Below, piece after piece: positions 56,585 to 64,000 of a stretch of DNA of 64,000 nucleotides. Below the pieces are notes generated by a model. The model worked only from the letters and a program-made list of their open reading frames with translations. It was not told where the DNA came from and made no database searches. Source of the stretch: Nitrosomonadales bacterium (lineage in GTDB: Bacteria > Pseudomonadota > Gammaproteobacteria > Burkholderiales > Methylophilaceae); the NCBI GenBank assembly GCA_024642775.1, contig JAHEAL010000002.1, positions 86,196-150,195 on the forward strand, written 5' to 3'. A program made the position numbers and the translations under genes. Each line of letters begins with the position of its first letter. Position 1 is the stretch's first letter.

Positions 56585-57031
56585 ATGGGTTTAATTGATA
56601 ATAAATTAATCAAGGTGGCTATATGTGTATCAAAGTTTAATTATGAGCATGTAAGCAATCTAGAGAAATCAACTTTTAGTAAACTGGTTGAATCGGGAAT
56701 AAATAAAGAGAATATCGATGTATTTTATGTTCCTGGCGCACTAGAACTGCCAATAATTCTTGCTGAGTGCTGTAAAGCCGAGAGGTATGATGGTTTAATT
56801 GCTGTTGGCGCTATTATTCGAGGTGAGACTTATCATTTTGAAGTAGTTTCTGATCAGTCTGCTTTCGCAATTATGAATGTACAATTAAAATATGGAATAC
56901 CAATAATGAATGCTGTTCTGACTACAAATAATGACGAAGAAACCAGCAATAGAACAGTAATTAAAGGGCATGAGGCTGCAGAGGGTCTGCTGCAAACGAT
57001 TGCTACCCTAAAAAAAATTAATCAAGATTAG
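56585..57031 (+). CDS. ribH: 6,7-dimethyl-8-ribityllumazine synthase
   Basis: RibH joins the two riboflavin precursors to lumazine. The 148-residue protein has [45 protein letters not shown] (catalytic His), [10 protein letters not shown] and a [12 protein letters not shown] helix. Coupled to nusB four bases downstream, the usual ribH-nusB order. Confidence 0.98.
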   Translation: MGLIDNKLIKVAICVSKFNYEHVSNLEKSTFSKLVESGINKENIDVFYVPGALELPIILAECCKAERYDGLIAVGAIIRGETYHFEVVSDQSAFAIMNVQLKYGIPIMNAVLTTNNDEETSNRTVIKGHEAAEGLLQTIATLKKINQD

Positions 57032-57035
57032 ATTT

Positions 57036-57470
57036 ATGAAAAAAATTAATAGTCGACGCAAGTCCAGAGAATTAGTTATGAAGTCTGTTTATAGGGGACT
57101 GGTCAACTCATTTGATTACTTACAAATCATGAAAGATATCAAGGAAGACCCTGACTTTTGCAGATCTGATGAGGTTTTTTATGAGTCTATGCTTATGGGT
57201 ATAAAAGAGAATTACGAATCAATATTTAATGAAATTGAAGATTTTACTGATAAGAAATCAAGTGAACTAAACCCAATTGAACTATCAATTATCATTTCAA
57301 GTATTTATGAGCTAAAGTATAAGATTGATATTCCCTTCAAAGTATCAATCAATGAAGCTTTGGAAATCACCAAAAGCTTTGGTGGGGTTGAGAGTTACAA
57401 GTTCATCAATGGAGTTTTAGACAAGGTGGCAAAAAAATATCGACCAACAGAGTTTAACTTATCTCATTGA
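57036..57470 (+). CDS. nusB: Transcription antitermination protein NusB
   Basis: The 144-residue all-helical protein pairs with NusE in rRNA antitermination. It has [35 protein letters not shown], the [29 protein letters not shown] end. Its 3' end overlaps the convergent lpxH by 17 bases. Confidence 0.95.
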   Translation: MKKINSRRKSRELVMKSVYRGLVNSFDYLQIMKDIKEDPDFCRSDEVFYESMLMGIKENYESIFNEIEDFTDKKSSELNPIELSIIISSIYELKYKIDIPFKVSINEALEITKSFGGVESYKFINGVLDKVAKKYRPTEFNLSH

Positions 57471-58194
57471 ATGTAAAATTTTCTTTCTCTGACCATATTA
57501 GATAGTTTCCATATTTCTCTGTCCAGTCTCCTAAAACATATCTGTAATGCTCGTGATTATCATAAATATTTTTGTGTATCTTTCTTCTATGCGTATGACC
57601 ATGTATTAGTGGTATAAAATTAAATTTTTCTATCAACTTAATAGTATCTTCGTTATTTACATCTGTGATAGCTTGTGATTTTTGCCTGTTAGCTTCTCGA
57701 CTTTTTTCACGCATTTGATGTGCAATCTCAATTCTTTCTGAAAGTGGTTTAAGCAGGAATTTTTCTTTCCACTCTATACTTCTAACTTTAGATCGAAAAT
57801 TTTGATAATCCTTATCATCGGTACAAAGAGTGTCTCCATGAATTAATAGGGCACTGGACTTATCGTTTAGATAAAGTTCCGTAACTTCATCAAGTTCGGT
57901 AATTTGTGTTTCTTGAAAAAATTTTTTGCCTACTAAAAAGTCTCTGTTGCCATGAAGAAAAAATATATTTATCTTCCTTGATAAATCTCTAAGGGCTTCA
58001 CACTCTTTGACATACAGACCCGAGTCGTCGCCAACCCAATAATCAAATAGGTCCCCAAGAATAAACAGATGATCCGTAATTGTAGGGACATTTTTTATAA
58101 AATCTAAAAATAGCTTATTATCACGGTCATCTGAGAGGTGCAGGTCAGAAATAAAGACTGCTGAACTAGCTTCGCTACTCAGTGATAGCTTCAT
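57454..58194 (-). CDS. lpxH: UDP-2,3-diacylglucosamine pyrophosphohydrolase
   Basis: LpxH makes lipid X in lipid A synthesis. The 246-residue metallophosphatase has [49 protein letters not shown] and [13 protein letters not shown]. It overlaps the cyclophilin gene upstream by 20 bases. The order cyclophilin-lpxH next to cysS is the one seen in betaproteobacteria. Confidence 0.95.
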   Translation of the reverse strand: MKLSLSSEASSAVFISDLHLSDDRDNKLFLDFIKNVPTITDHLFILGDLFDYWVGDDSGLYVKECEALRDLSRKINIFFLHGNRDFLVGKKFFQETQITELDEVTELYLNDKSSALLIHGDTLCTDDKDYQNFRSKVRSIEWKEKFLLKPLSERIEIAHQMREKSREANRQKSQAITDVNNEDTIKLIEKFNFIPLIHGHTHRRKIHKNIYDNHEHYRYVLGDWTEKYGNYLIWSEKENFTFNEIS

Positions 58195-58663
58195 CTATAC
58201 TTATTTGATCTTTGGGAACATCTTGATGGCCGGAGGGGTGATTACCTGTCGGTACCTTAGCTATGTCATCAACTATATTCATACCTTCAATTACTTTGCC
58301 AAAAACACAATATCCAAAACCGTCTTGACCTGGATAGTCTAAGAAACTGTTGTCAGCAACATTGATAAAGAACTGTGACGTAGCTGAGTCAGGAATGCTT
58401 GTTCTGGCCATTGCTACTGTGTATTTATTATTCTTTAAACCATTAGCAGCTTCATTCTTAATAGCTGGATTTGTATCTTTTTGATTCATATCTTTATCAA
58501 ATCCACCACCTTGAATCATAAAGCCATCAATAACACGGTGAAAAATTGTTCCATTAAAAAAACCATCATTTACATATTTTTCGAAATTACTTACTGTAAT
58601 TGGAGCCTTGTCAGCATATGTTTCTATTACTATGTCGCCTTTGCTTGTTTTAATTTTAATCAT
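58175..58663 (-). CDS. ppiB: Cytoplasmic peptidyl-prolyl cis-trans isomerase (cyclophilin)
   Basis: A 162-residue cyclophilin without signal peptide, starting [20 protein letters not shown]. It has [14 protein letters not shown] (catalytic Arg), [17 protein letters not shown], and [17 protein letters not shown]. Its central part is identical base for base with the neighbour gene for 412 bases (58248-58659). Only the last 20-odd residues differ, ending in [10 protein letters not shown]. Known to speed Xaa-Pro isomerisation. Confidence 0.96.
   Translation of the reverse strand: MIKIKTSKGDIVIETYADKAPITVSNFEKYVNDGFFNGTIFHRVIDGFMIQGGGFDKDMNQKDTNPAIKNEAANGLKNNKYTVAMARTSIPDSATSQFFINVADNSFLDYPGQDGFGYCVFGKVIEGMNIVDDIAKVPTGNHPSGHQDVPKDQISIDEAITE
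58248..58659. repeat. Direct repeat copy 1 (412 bases, in ppiB)
   Basis: These 412 bases are identical to 58757-59168 with an offset of 509, in the same orientation. All positions agree including third codon positions and the small ORFs on the opposite strand. Confidence 0.98.
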
Positions 58664-58683
58664 ATAATCCTCATTTCCTAATA

Positions 58684-59253
58684 TTATTTAATTTTTGATA
58701 TTCCTTGAATTGAAATAGCTCTAATAGGTACATTTTCATGTCCGTTTTTATTTCTAGTCGGTACCTTAGCTATGTCATCAACTATATTCATACCTTCAAT
58801 TACTTTGCCAAAAACACAATATCCAAAACCGTCTTGACCTGGATAGTCTAAGAAACTGTTGTCAGCAACATTGATAAAGAACTGTGACGTAGCTGAGTCA
58901 GGAATGCTTGTTCTGGCCATTGCTACTGTGTATTTATTATTCTTTAAACCATTAGCAGCTTCATTCTTAATAGCTGGATTTGTATCTTTTTGATTCATAT
59001 CTTTATCAAATCCACCACCTTGAATCATAAAGCCATCAATAACACGGTGAAAAATTGTTCCATTAAAAAAACCATCATTTACATATTTTTCGAAATTACT
59101 TACTGTAATTGGAGCCTTGTCAGCATATGTTTCTATTACTATGTCGCCTTTGCTTGTTTTAATTTTAAAAATTTCAGCAGAAAAGGATATTGATGAGATT
59201 AAAATAAATGTAAAAGTGAGTATTAATTTTATTATTTTAAATTGATGTTTCAT
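58684..59253 (-). CDS. ppiA: Exported peptidyl-prolyl cis-trans isomerase (cyclophilin)
   Basis: A 189-residue cyclophilin with a signal peptide ([18 protein letters not shown], cleavage near SFSAE), then the same core domain as its neighbour, from [14 protein letters not shown] on. It probably acts in the periplasm. The C-terminal tail ([17 protein letters not shown]) is distinct. I take ATG 59253; ATG 59271 is six codons longer. Both starts overlap the end of the L,D-transpeptidase gene. Confidence 0.95.
   Translation of the reverse strand: MKHQFKIIKLILTFTFILISSISFSAEIFKIKTSKGDIVIETYADKAPITVSNFEKYVNDGFFNGTIFHRVIDGFMIQGGGFDKDMNQKDTNPAIKNEAANGLKNNKYTVAMARTSIPDSATSQFFINVADNSFLDYPGQDGFGYCVFGKVIEGMNIVDDIAKVPTRNKNGHENVPIRAISIQGISKIK
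58757..59168. repeat. Direct repeat copy 2 (412 bases, in ppiA)
   Basis: The second copy of the perfect 412-base repeat. It ends on the left where the C-terminal codons diverge and on the right just before the signal peptide codons. Confidence 0.98.
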
Positions 59254-60439
59254 TGATAATTTTCCAATCATTGTTAAATTTCTTCCAAATTTGTATCTTA
59301 TGGGAACTGTTTATTAGTAAGTTACTTTGGTAGTGCTGGTCAAACTCCACATACCTTATTGTATCTTTATCATCTGGATAATCAATAATCGAAATATTTT
59401 CAATCTCAACTGAAATATTTTTTGTATTTCTAAAAATTTCAAATTTATCATTTGTCCAGTCTGAATAGTGTCTTCCATTATTTTTGGCATCACCATCATA
59501 AAAAGCTAAATAATTAGCAATAAATTTTGACTCCCATGAGTTTTTCCATTCATCTAGCGTTTTTATAAAATTATCATGAGAATCCTCTAAATTTTTTTCA
59601 AGATAGCTTTGATAGGACTCTTCAGAAATAATAACTTTTGTTTTATTTGATTTAAGTATAGTTTCTAATCTCTTTAGATCGTCATTAGCAAGAACTACAC
59701 ATCCATCGCTTGATTGAGGTGCTCTACTATATGTATTCTTTGGAGTTCCATGAATCCATATCCCATGACCAGTTTTATTCTGTAATTTGTCATATATGTT
59801 TGGATAATTTATAGGGAAGGCACCATCTCCATAGAAATCGCTTAGCTTTTGTTTGATTTTATTTCCAAGCGTATAGACTCCGATAGGCGTTTTCTTATCC
59901 CCTTCAAATTGCTTACCAGATCCATTTTTTCCTATGGAAATATAAGCGTCCATTAATTTAATAATTTCTCTACCATTATTTTTAAATACAATTAATCGAG
60001 ACCCGGATGTATCAATAAAAACTAAATTATCAATTTTATTGGATAAGGTAAGCCTTTGTTCTGAATTAGGGCTTAAATAATTAGTTTCCAAGTGACTTTT
60101 AATTCTTCTCCTGGCTTCTTCTCTTAGTCCGCTAACCTCTTCTGAGGAATAGTTAGTAGAGCCTCCAAATCTTTCCAAACCTTTAGCTTGTGCAAGATAG
60201 ATATCACCCTTGATCAGATGGGCAAGTTTAAAGTTAGGTTCTTTTTCAATTACATCATCAATATTATTTAGAGCTTCATTCAGGTTTCCTTCAGAAATGT
60301 CGAACAAGGTTTGAATTAAAAGATCTTCGATATTTAAATGATTATCGTCATTGGATTTGGCTTGCAAGTTACCAGATAGTCCTTCAAGACATAAAAAGAG
60401 GAAAAAAAGCGGAAGTATTTTTATGCTATGAGATCTCAT
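59237..60439 (-). CDS. L,D-transpeptidase (YkuD) with TPR-like N-terminus and NTF2-like C-terminus
   Basis: A 400-residue exported protein. Signal peptide 1-27; helical, TPR-like repeat part about 35-95; YkuD catalytic domain with [21 protein letters not shown] split over residues 240-261 (catalytic His and Cys in SDGC); last about 110 residues form an alpha+beta, SnoaL/NTF2-like domain. It makes 3-3 cross-links or anchors proteins to peptidoglycan. This domain order resembles the Cds6-type L,D-transpeptidases. The C-terminal domain is shared with the next gene (see findings). It overlaps that gene by 14 bases. Confidence 0.88.
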   Translation of the reverse strand: MRSHSIKILPLFFLFLCLEGLSGNLQAKSNDDNHLNIEDLLIQTLFDISEGNLNEALNNIDDVIEKEPNFKLAHLIKGDIYLAQAKGLERFGGSTNYSSEEVSGLREEARRRIKSHLETNYLSPNSEQRLTLSNKIDNLVFIDTSGSRLIVFKNNGREIIKLMDAYISIGKNGSGKQFEGDKKTPIGVYTLGNKIKQKLSDFYGDGAFPINYPNIYDKLQNKTGHGIWIHGTPKNTYSRAPQSSDGCVVLANDDLKRLETILKSNKTKVIISEESYQSYLEKNLEDSHDNFIKTLDEWKNSWESKFIANYLAFYDGDAKNNGRHYSDWTNDKFEIFRNTKNISVEIENISIIDYPDDKDTIRYVEFDQHYQSNLLINSSHKIQIWKKFNNDWKIINETSI

Positions 60440-61349
60440 TTATTATTTTTAATACGCCATTTTCATTTTTTAAAATTAATGTTTTCTTGCTAGTGCTTGA
60501 AATATTATTTGATTTGTAGGTCTGATTGAATGAAACTTCAACAGTCTCTTTTTGGACTTCAAAATAAAGGTTTGATATCTCAATGAAAATTTCATCTTTA
60601 TAAATAATTCTGGGTTTCCTGAACTTTTTCCATTTTTCATAATTTTGATTTTTGTTGTTCATAAAATCTAAAGAATAATGGTTTATGTAATTATCAAAAT
60701 CTTTACTAGACCATGCAGTCTTCCAGCTTTCGATGAATTCATTCACCTGGGAAGGGTTTATTGTAATTGGTGCATTTAAGTTACTTTCTGATTCCGCCTT
60801 TTCATTTTCCTCTGAAATTTTGAGTGCCACATTTTTACCAATAGGTTGAAAGTTAAAAAGTCTTTTTATCAAAGATAATTTAGTTTTAGCGCTCTGATTG
60901 CTTTTATCAATCTGTAAAGCTTGATTATAAGACTCGCTAGCCATCCTTGTGTATAAATCGCCTAAATTTACATGAGCTGTTGAATAGCTAGGATGAGTTT
61001 TAATAGCTTTTTCTAGTGCATTTTTTGCCGCAAGAAAATCACCTTTCTGAGCATATAAAACTGCGAGATTATTATAAGGTTCGGGAAGGTTTGGATGACT
61101 TTTGGATAAATCTTCAAAAACTTTTATTGCTTCATTTTGTTTACCCATTTCGGAAAACAACACCCCTTTTATAAATAGTAATTGAGGGTCATCACTATCA
61201 CTTATCAATAATTTTTCAATTTCTTCACTTGCAGATTTATAGTCTTTGGATTCAATTAACAAGTTAATACTTTTAATATCTGCTGCATATATTGTTGTTG
61301 ATATAAATATATATAACACCAAGTTTGCTATTAAATTTTTTTTTGACAT
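60426..61349 (-). CDS. TPR-repeat exported protein with NTF2-like C-terminal domain
   Basis: A 307-residue protein: an N-terminal signal/anchor (MSKKNLIANLVLYIFIST, near YAADI), about four TPR-like units (residues 25-150, for example PQLLFIKGVLFSEMGKQNEA, LPEPYNNLAVLYAQKGDF), a linker, and a C-terminal 105-residue SnoaL/NTF2-like domain beginning FIESWKTAWSSKDFDNYINH. I do not know a named function. It is followed by the L,D-transpeptidase gene and is probably in one operon with it and the two cyclophilin genes. I take ATG 61349. Confidence 0.82.
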   Translation of the reverse strand: MSKKNLIANLVLYIFISTTIYAADIKSINLLIESKDYKSASEEIEKLLISDSDDPQLLFIKGVLFSEMGKQNEAIKVFEDLSKSHPNLPEPYNNLAVLYAQKGDFLAAKNALEKAIKTHPSYSTAHVNLGDLYTRMASESYNQALQIDKSNQSAKTKLSLIKRLFNFQPIGKNVALKISEENEKAESESNLNAPITINPSQVNEFIESWKTAWSSKDFDNYINHYSLDFMNNKNQNYEKWKKFRKPRIIYKDEIFIEISNLYFEVQKETVEVSFNQTYKSNNISSTSKKTLILKNENGVLKIINEIS

Positions 61350-61423
61350 ACTATAATTAATTAAAGCGTATAAGAAATAACATTTTAACAAATTACTCAG
61401 AATCTTACTATTAAATATCTACC

Positions 61424-62785
61424 ATGATCCAAATTTATAATACTCTCACAAGGCAAAAAGAAGTCTTTAAACCACTAAAAAAAAATGAGGTGAATATGTA
61501 TGTTTGTGGAATGACGGTTTATGACCACTGCCATCTTGGACATGCAAGAGCTTTAATCGTTTTTGACTTAATCTACCGCTGGTTGTTAGATGCTGGGTTG
61601 CAAGTTAACTATGTCAGAAATATAACTGATATTGATGACAAAATTATTGCTAAAGCCAAAGATGCAAACGTCGATTTTTCAGTCATAACGCAAGAATTCA
61701 TTCAGTCTATGAACGAGGATTCGAGCGAGTTAAATATTTTGCCCCCCAAAAAACAACCTAAGGCAACCGAGTCAATTGAAGAAATGATTCAGATGATCTC
61801 AAATTTAATTGCCGAAGAATATGCTTACATTGGAAGGAATGGTGATGTTTTTTTTCATATTTCGAAGTTTAAGGAGTACGGAAAGTTATCAAAAAAAACT
61901 TTGGAGGATTTGGACCCAGGATCAAGAGTAGGCCTTGATGAAAATAAAATCAACCCTCTTGATTTTGTTCTCTGGAAATTAAGTAAGCCAGGAGAGCCAT
62001 CATGGAAATCTCCATGGGGCGAAGGAAGACCAGGTTGGCATATTGAGTGCTCTGCAATGAGTACAAAGTATTTGGGAAAAAGTTTTGACATTCATGGGGG
62101 AGGTCAAGATTTAATATTTCCCCATCATGAAAATGAAATCGCACAATCTGAATGCTGCAATCATCAAAAAATGGCTAACTACTGGGTTCATAATGGATTC
62201 GTGAATGTTGATAATGAAAAAATGTCAAAGTCATTGGGAAATTTTTTCACTATAAAAAAAATCTTAGAACAATTTAATGGTGAAGTAATTCGCTTTTTTA
62301 TATTAAAGTCGCATTACAGAAGTCCTTTGAATTATTCTGATACTAATTTAGTCGACGCAGAAAATAGCTTAAAAAAAATATATATTTCTTTGAGAGATTA
62401 TAATTGTATTGAAATAGCAATCGACTGGAATAAGCCCTATTTGCATAATTTTAAAGCGGCTTTAGATGATGATTTTAATTCTCCAAAAGCGCTAGCAGTA
62501 ATTTTTGAATTGATTAATAAGCTTAATAAAAATAAAGATCAAGTTCTGGCTAATGAAATTTTTACAATTCTTAAGAAAATAGGCTTATTAAAATTTACCC
62601 CTGAAGAATTTCTCAAGAATCCAATCAATCTTGATGTTACTAAGATTGAAGAGTTAATCAAATTGCGGCAACAGGCTAAAATTAATAAAAATTTTTCTCA
62701 GGCTGATCAGATTCGTAGCGAAATTGAATCATTGGGAGTTGTTATTGAAGATTCACTTGGCGGAACATCTTGGAGAAAAAAATGA
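61424..62785 (+). CDS. cysS: Cysteinyl-tRNA synthetase
   Basis: A 453-residue class I synthetase. It has YVCGMTVYDHCHLGHARAL (HIGH-type HLGH), the zinc-site C28-type Cys and ECSAMS, GGGQDLIFPHHENEIAQSEC, and EKMSKSLGNFFT (KMSKS). It starts at ATG 61424. It overlaps argJ by four bases. cysS diverges from the TPR protein gene. Confidence 0.98.
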   Translation: MIQIYNTLTRQKEVFKPLKKNEVNMYVCGMTVYDHCHLGHARALIVFDLIYRWLLDAGLQVNYVRNITDIDDKIIAKAKDANVDFSVITQEFIQSMNEDSSELNILPPKKQPKATESIEEMIQMISNLIAEEYAYIGRNGDVFFHISKFKEYGKLSKKTLEDLDPGSRVGLDENKINPLDFVLWKLSKPGEPSWKSPWGEGRPGWHIECSAMSTKYLGKSFDIHGGGQDLIFPHHENEIAQSECCNHQKMANYWVHNGFVNVDNEKMSKSLGNFFTIKKILEQFNGEVIRFFILKSHYRSPLNYSDTNLVDAENSLKKIYISLRDYNCIEIAIDWNKPYLHNFKAALDDDFNSPKALAVIFELINKLNKNKDQVLANEIFTILKKIGLLKFTPEEFLKNPINLDVTKIEELIKLRQQAKINKNFSQADQIRSEIESLGVVIEDSLGGTSWRKK

Positions 62786-64000
62786 ATATAAGTTCAAAAT
62801 CCAATCTCAATAAAAATATAAAACATATTGAAGGGTTTAAATTTATTACTTTCAATGCAAAAGTAAAAGAAAAGTCAGTTAGAGATGATTTTTTGATCAT
62901 AATAATGGATGATAGATCAAAAGTATCAGCTGTTTTTACAAAAAATAAATACTGCGCAGCTCCAGTTTTGATAGCTAAGAAAAATTTAAAAAATTCAACA
63001 AAATTGCTTGTTATAAATTCGGGTAATGCAAATGCGGGGACAGGTAAAAAAGGTGAACAAGACGTCGAAAAAATAAATCATAAGTTGGCAACTTTATTTT
63101 CGATTAAGCCCAGTCAAGTCCTACCATTTTCAACCGGAGTCATTTTGCAGCCTATGCCAGTTGCTAGAATAATGAAGTCCTTTGAGAAATATTTAACGAA
63201 ACCATTTTTGTTCAAGTCCGATTGGCTAGATGCTGCAAAAGCAATTATGACAACAGATACTATTCCAAAAGCTATCAGTAAGACTTTTAATATCGATGGC
63301 CATAAAATTAGTTGTACTGGAATTGCAAAGGGTTCTGGCATGATTAATCCAAATATGGCAACCATGCTCGCTTTCATTATGCTTGATGTAAGTATTTCAC
63401 AAAAAATGTTAAATGAGCTAATAAAGCAAGTTGTTGCTAAATCCTTTAATTTAATTACCGTTGATGGTGATACATCTACCAACGACTCTCTTGTTATTGC
63501 ATCATCAAACAAGGCAGCTAACGAGGTAATCAAAACAAAAAACAAATATTATTTTGAATTAGAAAAACATCTAATAGCTATTGCCAAGAATCTAGCACAA
63601 GCCATTGTTAGGGATGGTGAAGGTGCAACAAAATTTGTTGAAATAGAAATAAAAAATGCAAAAAATATTTCTGAGGTCTCAACTGTTGGAAAGGTTATTG
63701 CTAATTCACCGCTTGTAAAAACTGCTTTTTTTGCATCAGATCCAAATTTAGGAAGAATTTTAGCTGCTATAGGAAATGTTGGAAGTATTAATTTTGATCC
63801 AGGAAAAATTGATATTAAGTTAAATAACAGTATTGTCATTCGCAATGGTCAGTTAGCTAAATCATACTCAGAAGAAAAAGCATTTTTAGCGATGAAGAAA
63901 AAAGAATTCAAGTTAAGCATAAATTTAAAACGTGGCTCTGTTACCGAATCAGTTTTTACAACAGACTTTTCGTATGATTATGTAAAGATTAATGCAGAAT
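62782..64000 (+). CDS. argJ: Bifunctional glutamate N-acetyltransferase/amino-acid acetyltransferase (argJ), 3' end cut
   Basis: The frame begins at ATG 62782 (ATGA overlap with cysS) and stays open to base 64000, about 406 codons. ArgJ moves the acetyl group from N-acetylornithine to glutamate in arginine synthesis. Visible are NSGNANAGTG, VLPFSTGVILQ, MTTDTIPKA, and GMINPNMATMLAF with the self-cleavage Thr194. The last bases read DYVKINAE, matching the usual ArgJ ending DYVxINAEYRT, so only about three codons lie beyond the window. Because the stop is missing it is not counted among closed frames. Confidence 0.95.
   Translation, partial: MNISSKSNLNKNIKHIEGFKFITFNAKVKEKSVRDDFLIIIMDDRSKVSAVFTKNKYCAAPVLIAKKNLKNSTKLLVINSGNANAGTGKKGEQDVEKINHKLATLFSIKPSQVLPFSTGVILQPMPVARIMKSFEKYLTKPFLFKSDWLDAAKAIMTTDTIPKAISKTFNIDGHKISCTGIAKGSGMINPNMATMLAFIMLDVSISQKMLNELIKQVVAKSFNLITVDGDTSTNDSLVIASSNKAANEVIKTKNKYYFELEKHLIAIAKNLAQAIVRDGEGATKFVEIEIKNAKNISEVSTVGKVIANSPLVKTAFFASDPNLGRILAAIGNVGSINFDPGKIDIKLNNSIVIRNGQLAKSYSEEKAFLAMKKKEFKLSINLKRGSVTESVFTTDFSYDYVKINAE

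Noticed and set aside
58481-59193. Two identical plus-strand frames of about 66 residues
   Set aside because: They arise because the 412-base repeat is read on the opposite strand; they share no feature of a real gene.

Overview
The window is a dense stretch of bacterial core chromosome, AT-rich throughout, with almost no spacer DNA. Gene content and order point to a betaproteobacterium with a streamlined genome, most likely a planktonic Methylophilales of the OM43/Methylopumilus type. That assignment is an inference from gene order, AT richness and beta-type genes (DUF2782-thrB-BPSS1780, dusB-fis-purH, a DUF3683 flavoprotein, HemJ, a DUF2909 twin-TM protein, a cox cluster with a fused cytochrome c domain); no 16S gene is present. 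I see no phage, IS element, integron, CRISPR array or defence island.

Layout. 1-669: end of cstA plus its small partner ybdD. 653-4185: lgt diverging from ilvD and a hexose-phosphate mutarotase. 4242-15000: a cytochrome c, then a long minus-strand block (polA, molybdopterin-binding protein, dusB, fis, purH, purD, tsaC, hemF, permease). In this block tsaC is complete but has no ATG, GTG or TTG start. 14961-17720: LOG protein, DUF2782, thrB, BPSS1780 protein. 17715-22107: uvrD, then groES-groEL under a perfect CIRCE operator and a sigma-32-like promoter. 22137-29200: aldo/keto reductase, bioA, dacB, FKBP, OsmC; on the other strand an unknown protein, coq7 and ctpA. 29227-34685: Rdx protein, DinG/YoaA helicase, tsaB, rimI, a probable HolD (psi) and proS, all overlapping. 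34696-36728: secreted propeller-like protein, queA, tRNA-Leu(CAA).

36755-46127 is a full aa3-type cytochrome oxidase module: DUF2244, coxB with a cytochrome c domain, coxA, a 38-residue membrane peptide, cox11, coxC, SURF1, an SCO-like protein, heme A synthase, heme O synthase and a cytochrome c5. With hemF and hemJ nearby, much of the later heme-to-oxidase supply line is in one window. 46139-54933: apaH, a PfkB kinase, hemJ, a 1282-residue FAD/Fe-S oxidoreductase, a lipoprotein and phoBR. 55016-64000: an OFA-family transporter, ribH, nusB, lpxH, two cyclophilins sharing 412 identical bases, an L,D-transpeptidase and its TPR neighbour, cysS and argJ (cut at the window end a few codons short).

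The most useful second-look items are the tsaC start, the 412-bp identical cyclophilin repeat, the hairpin holding the apaH start codon, the probable psi subunit, the paired C-terminal domains of the L,D-transpeptidase and TPR genes, and the symmetric -10 box between lgt and ilvD. I did not find a convincing new multi-gene system; this is mostly housekeeping sequence.
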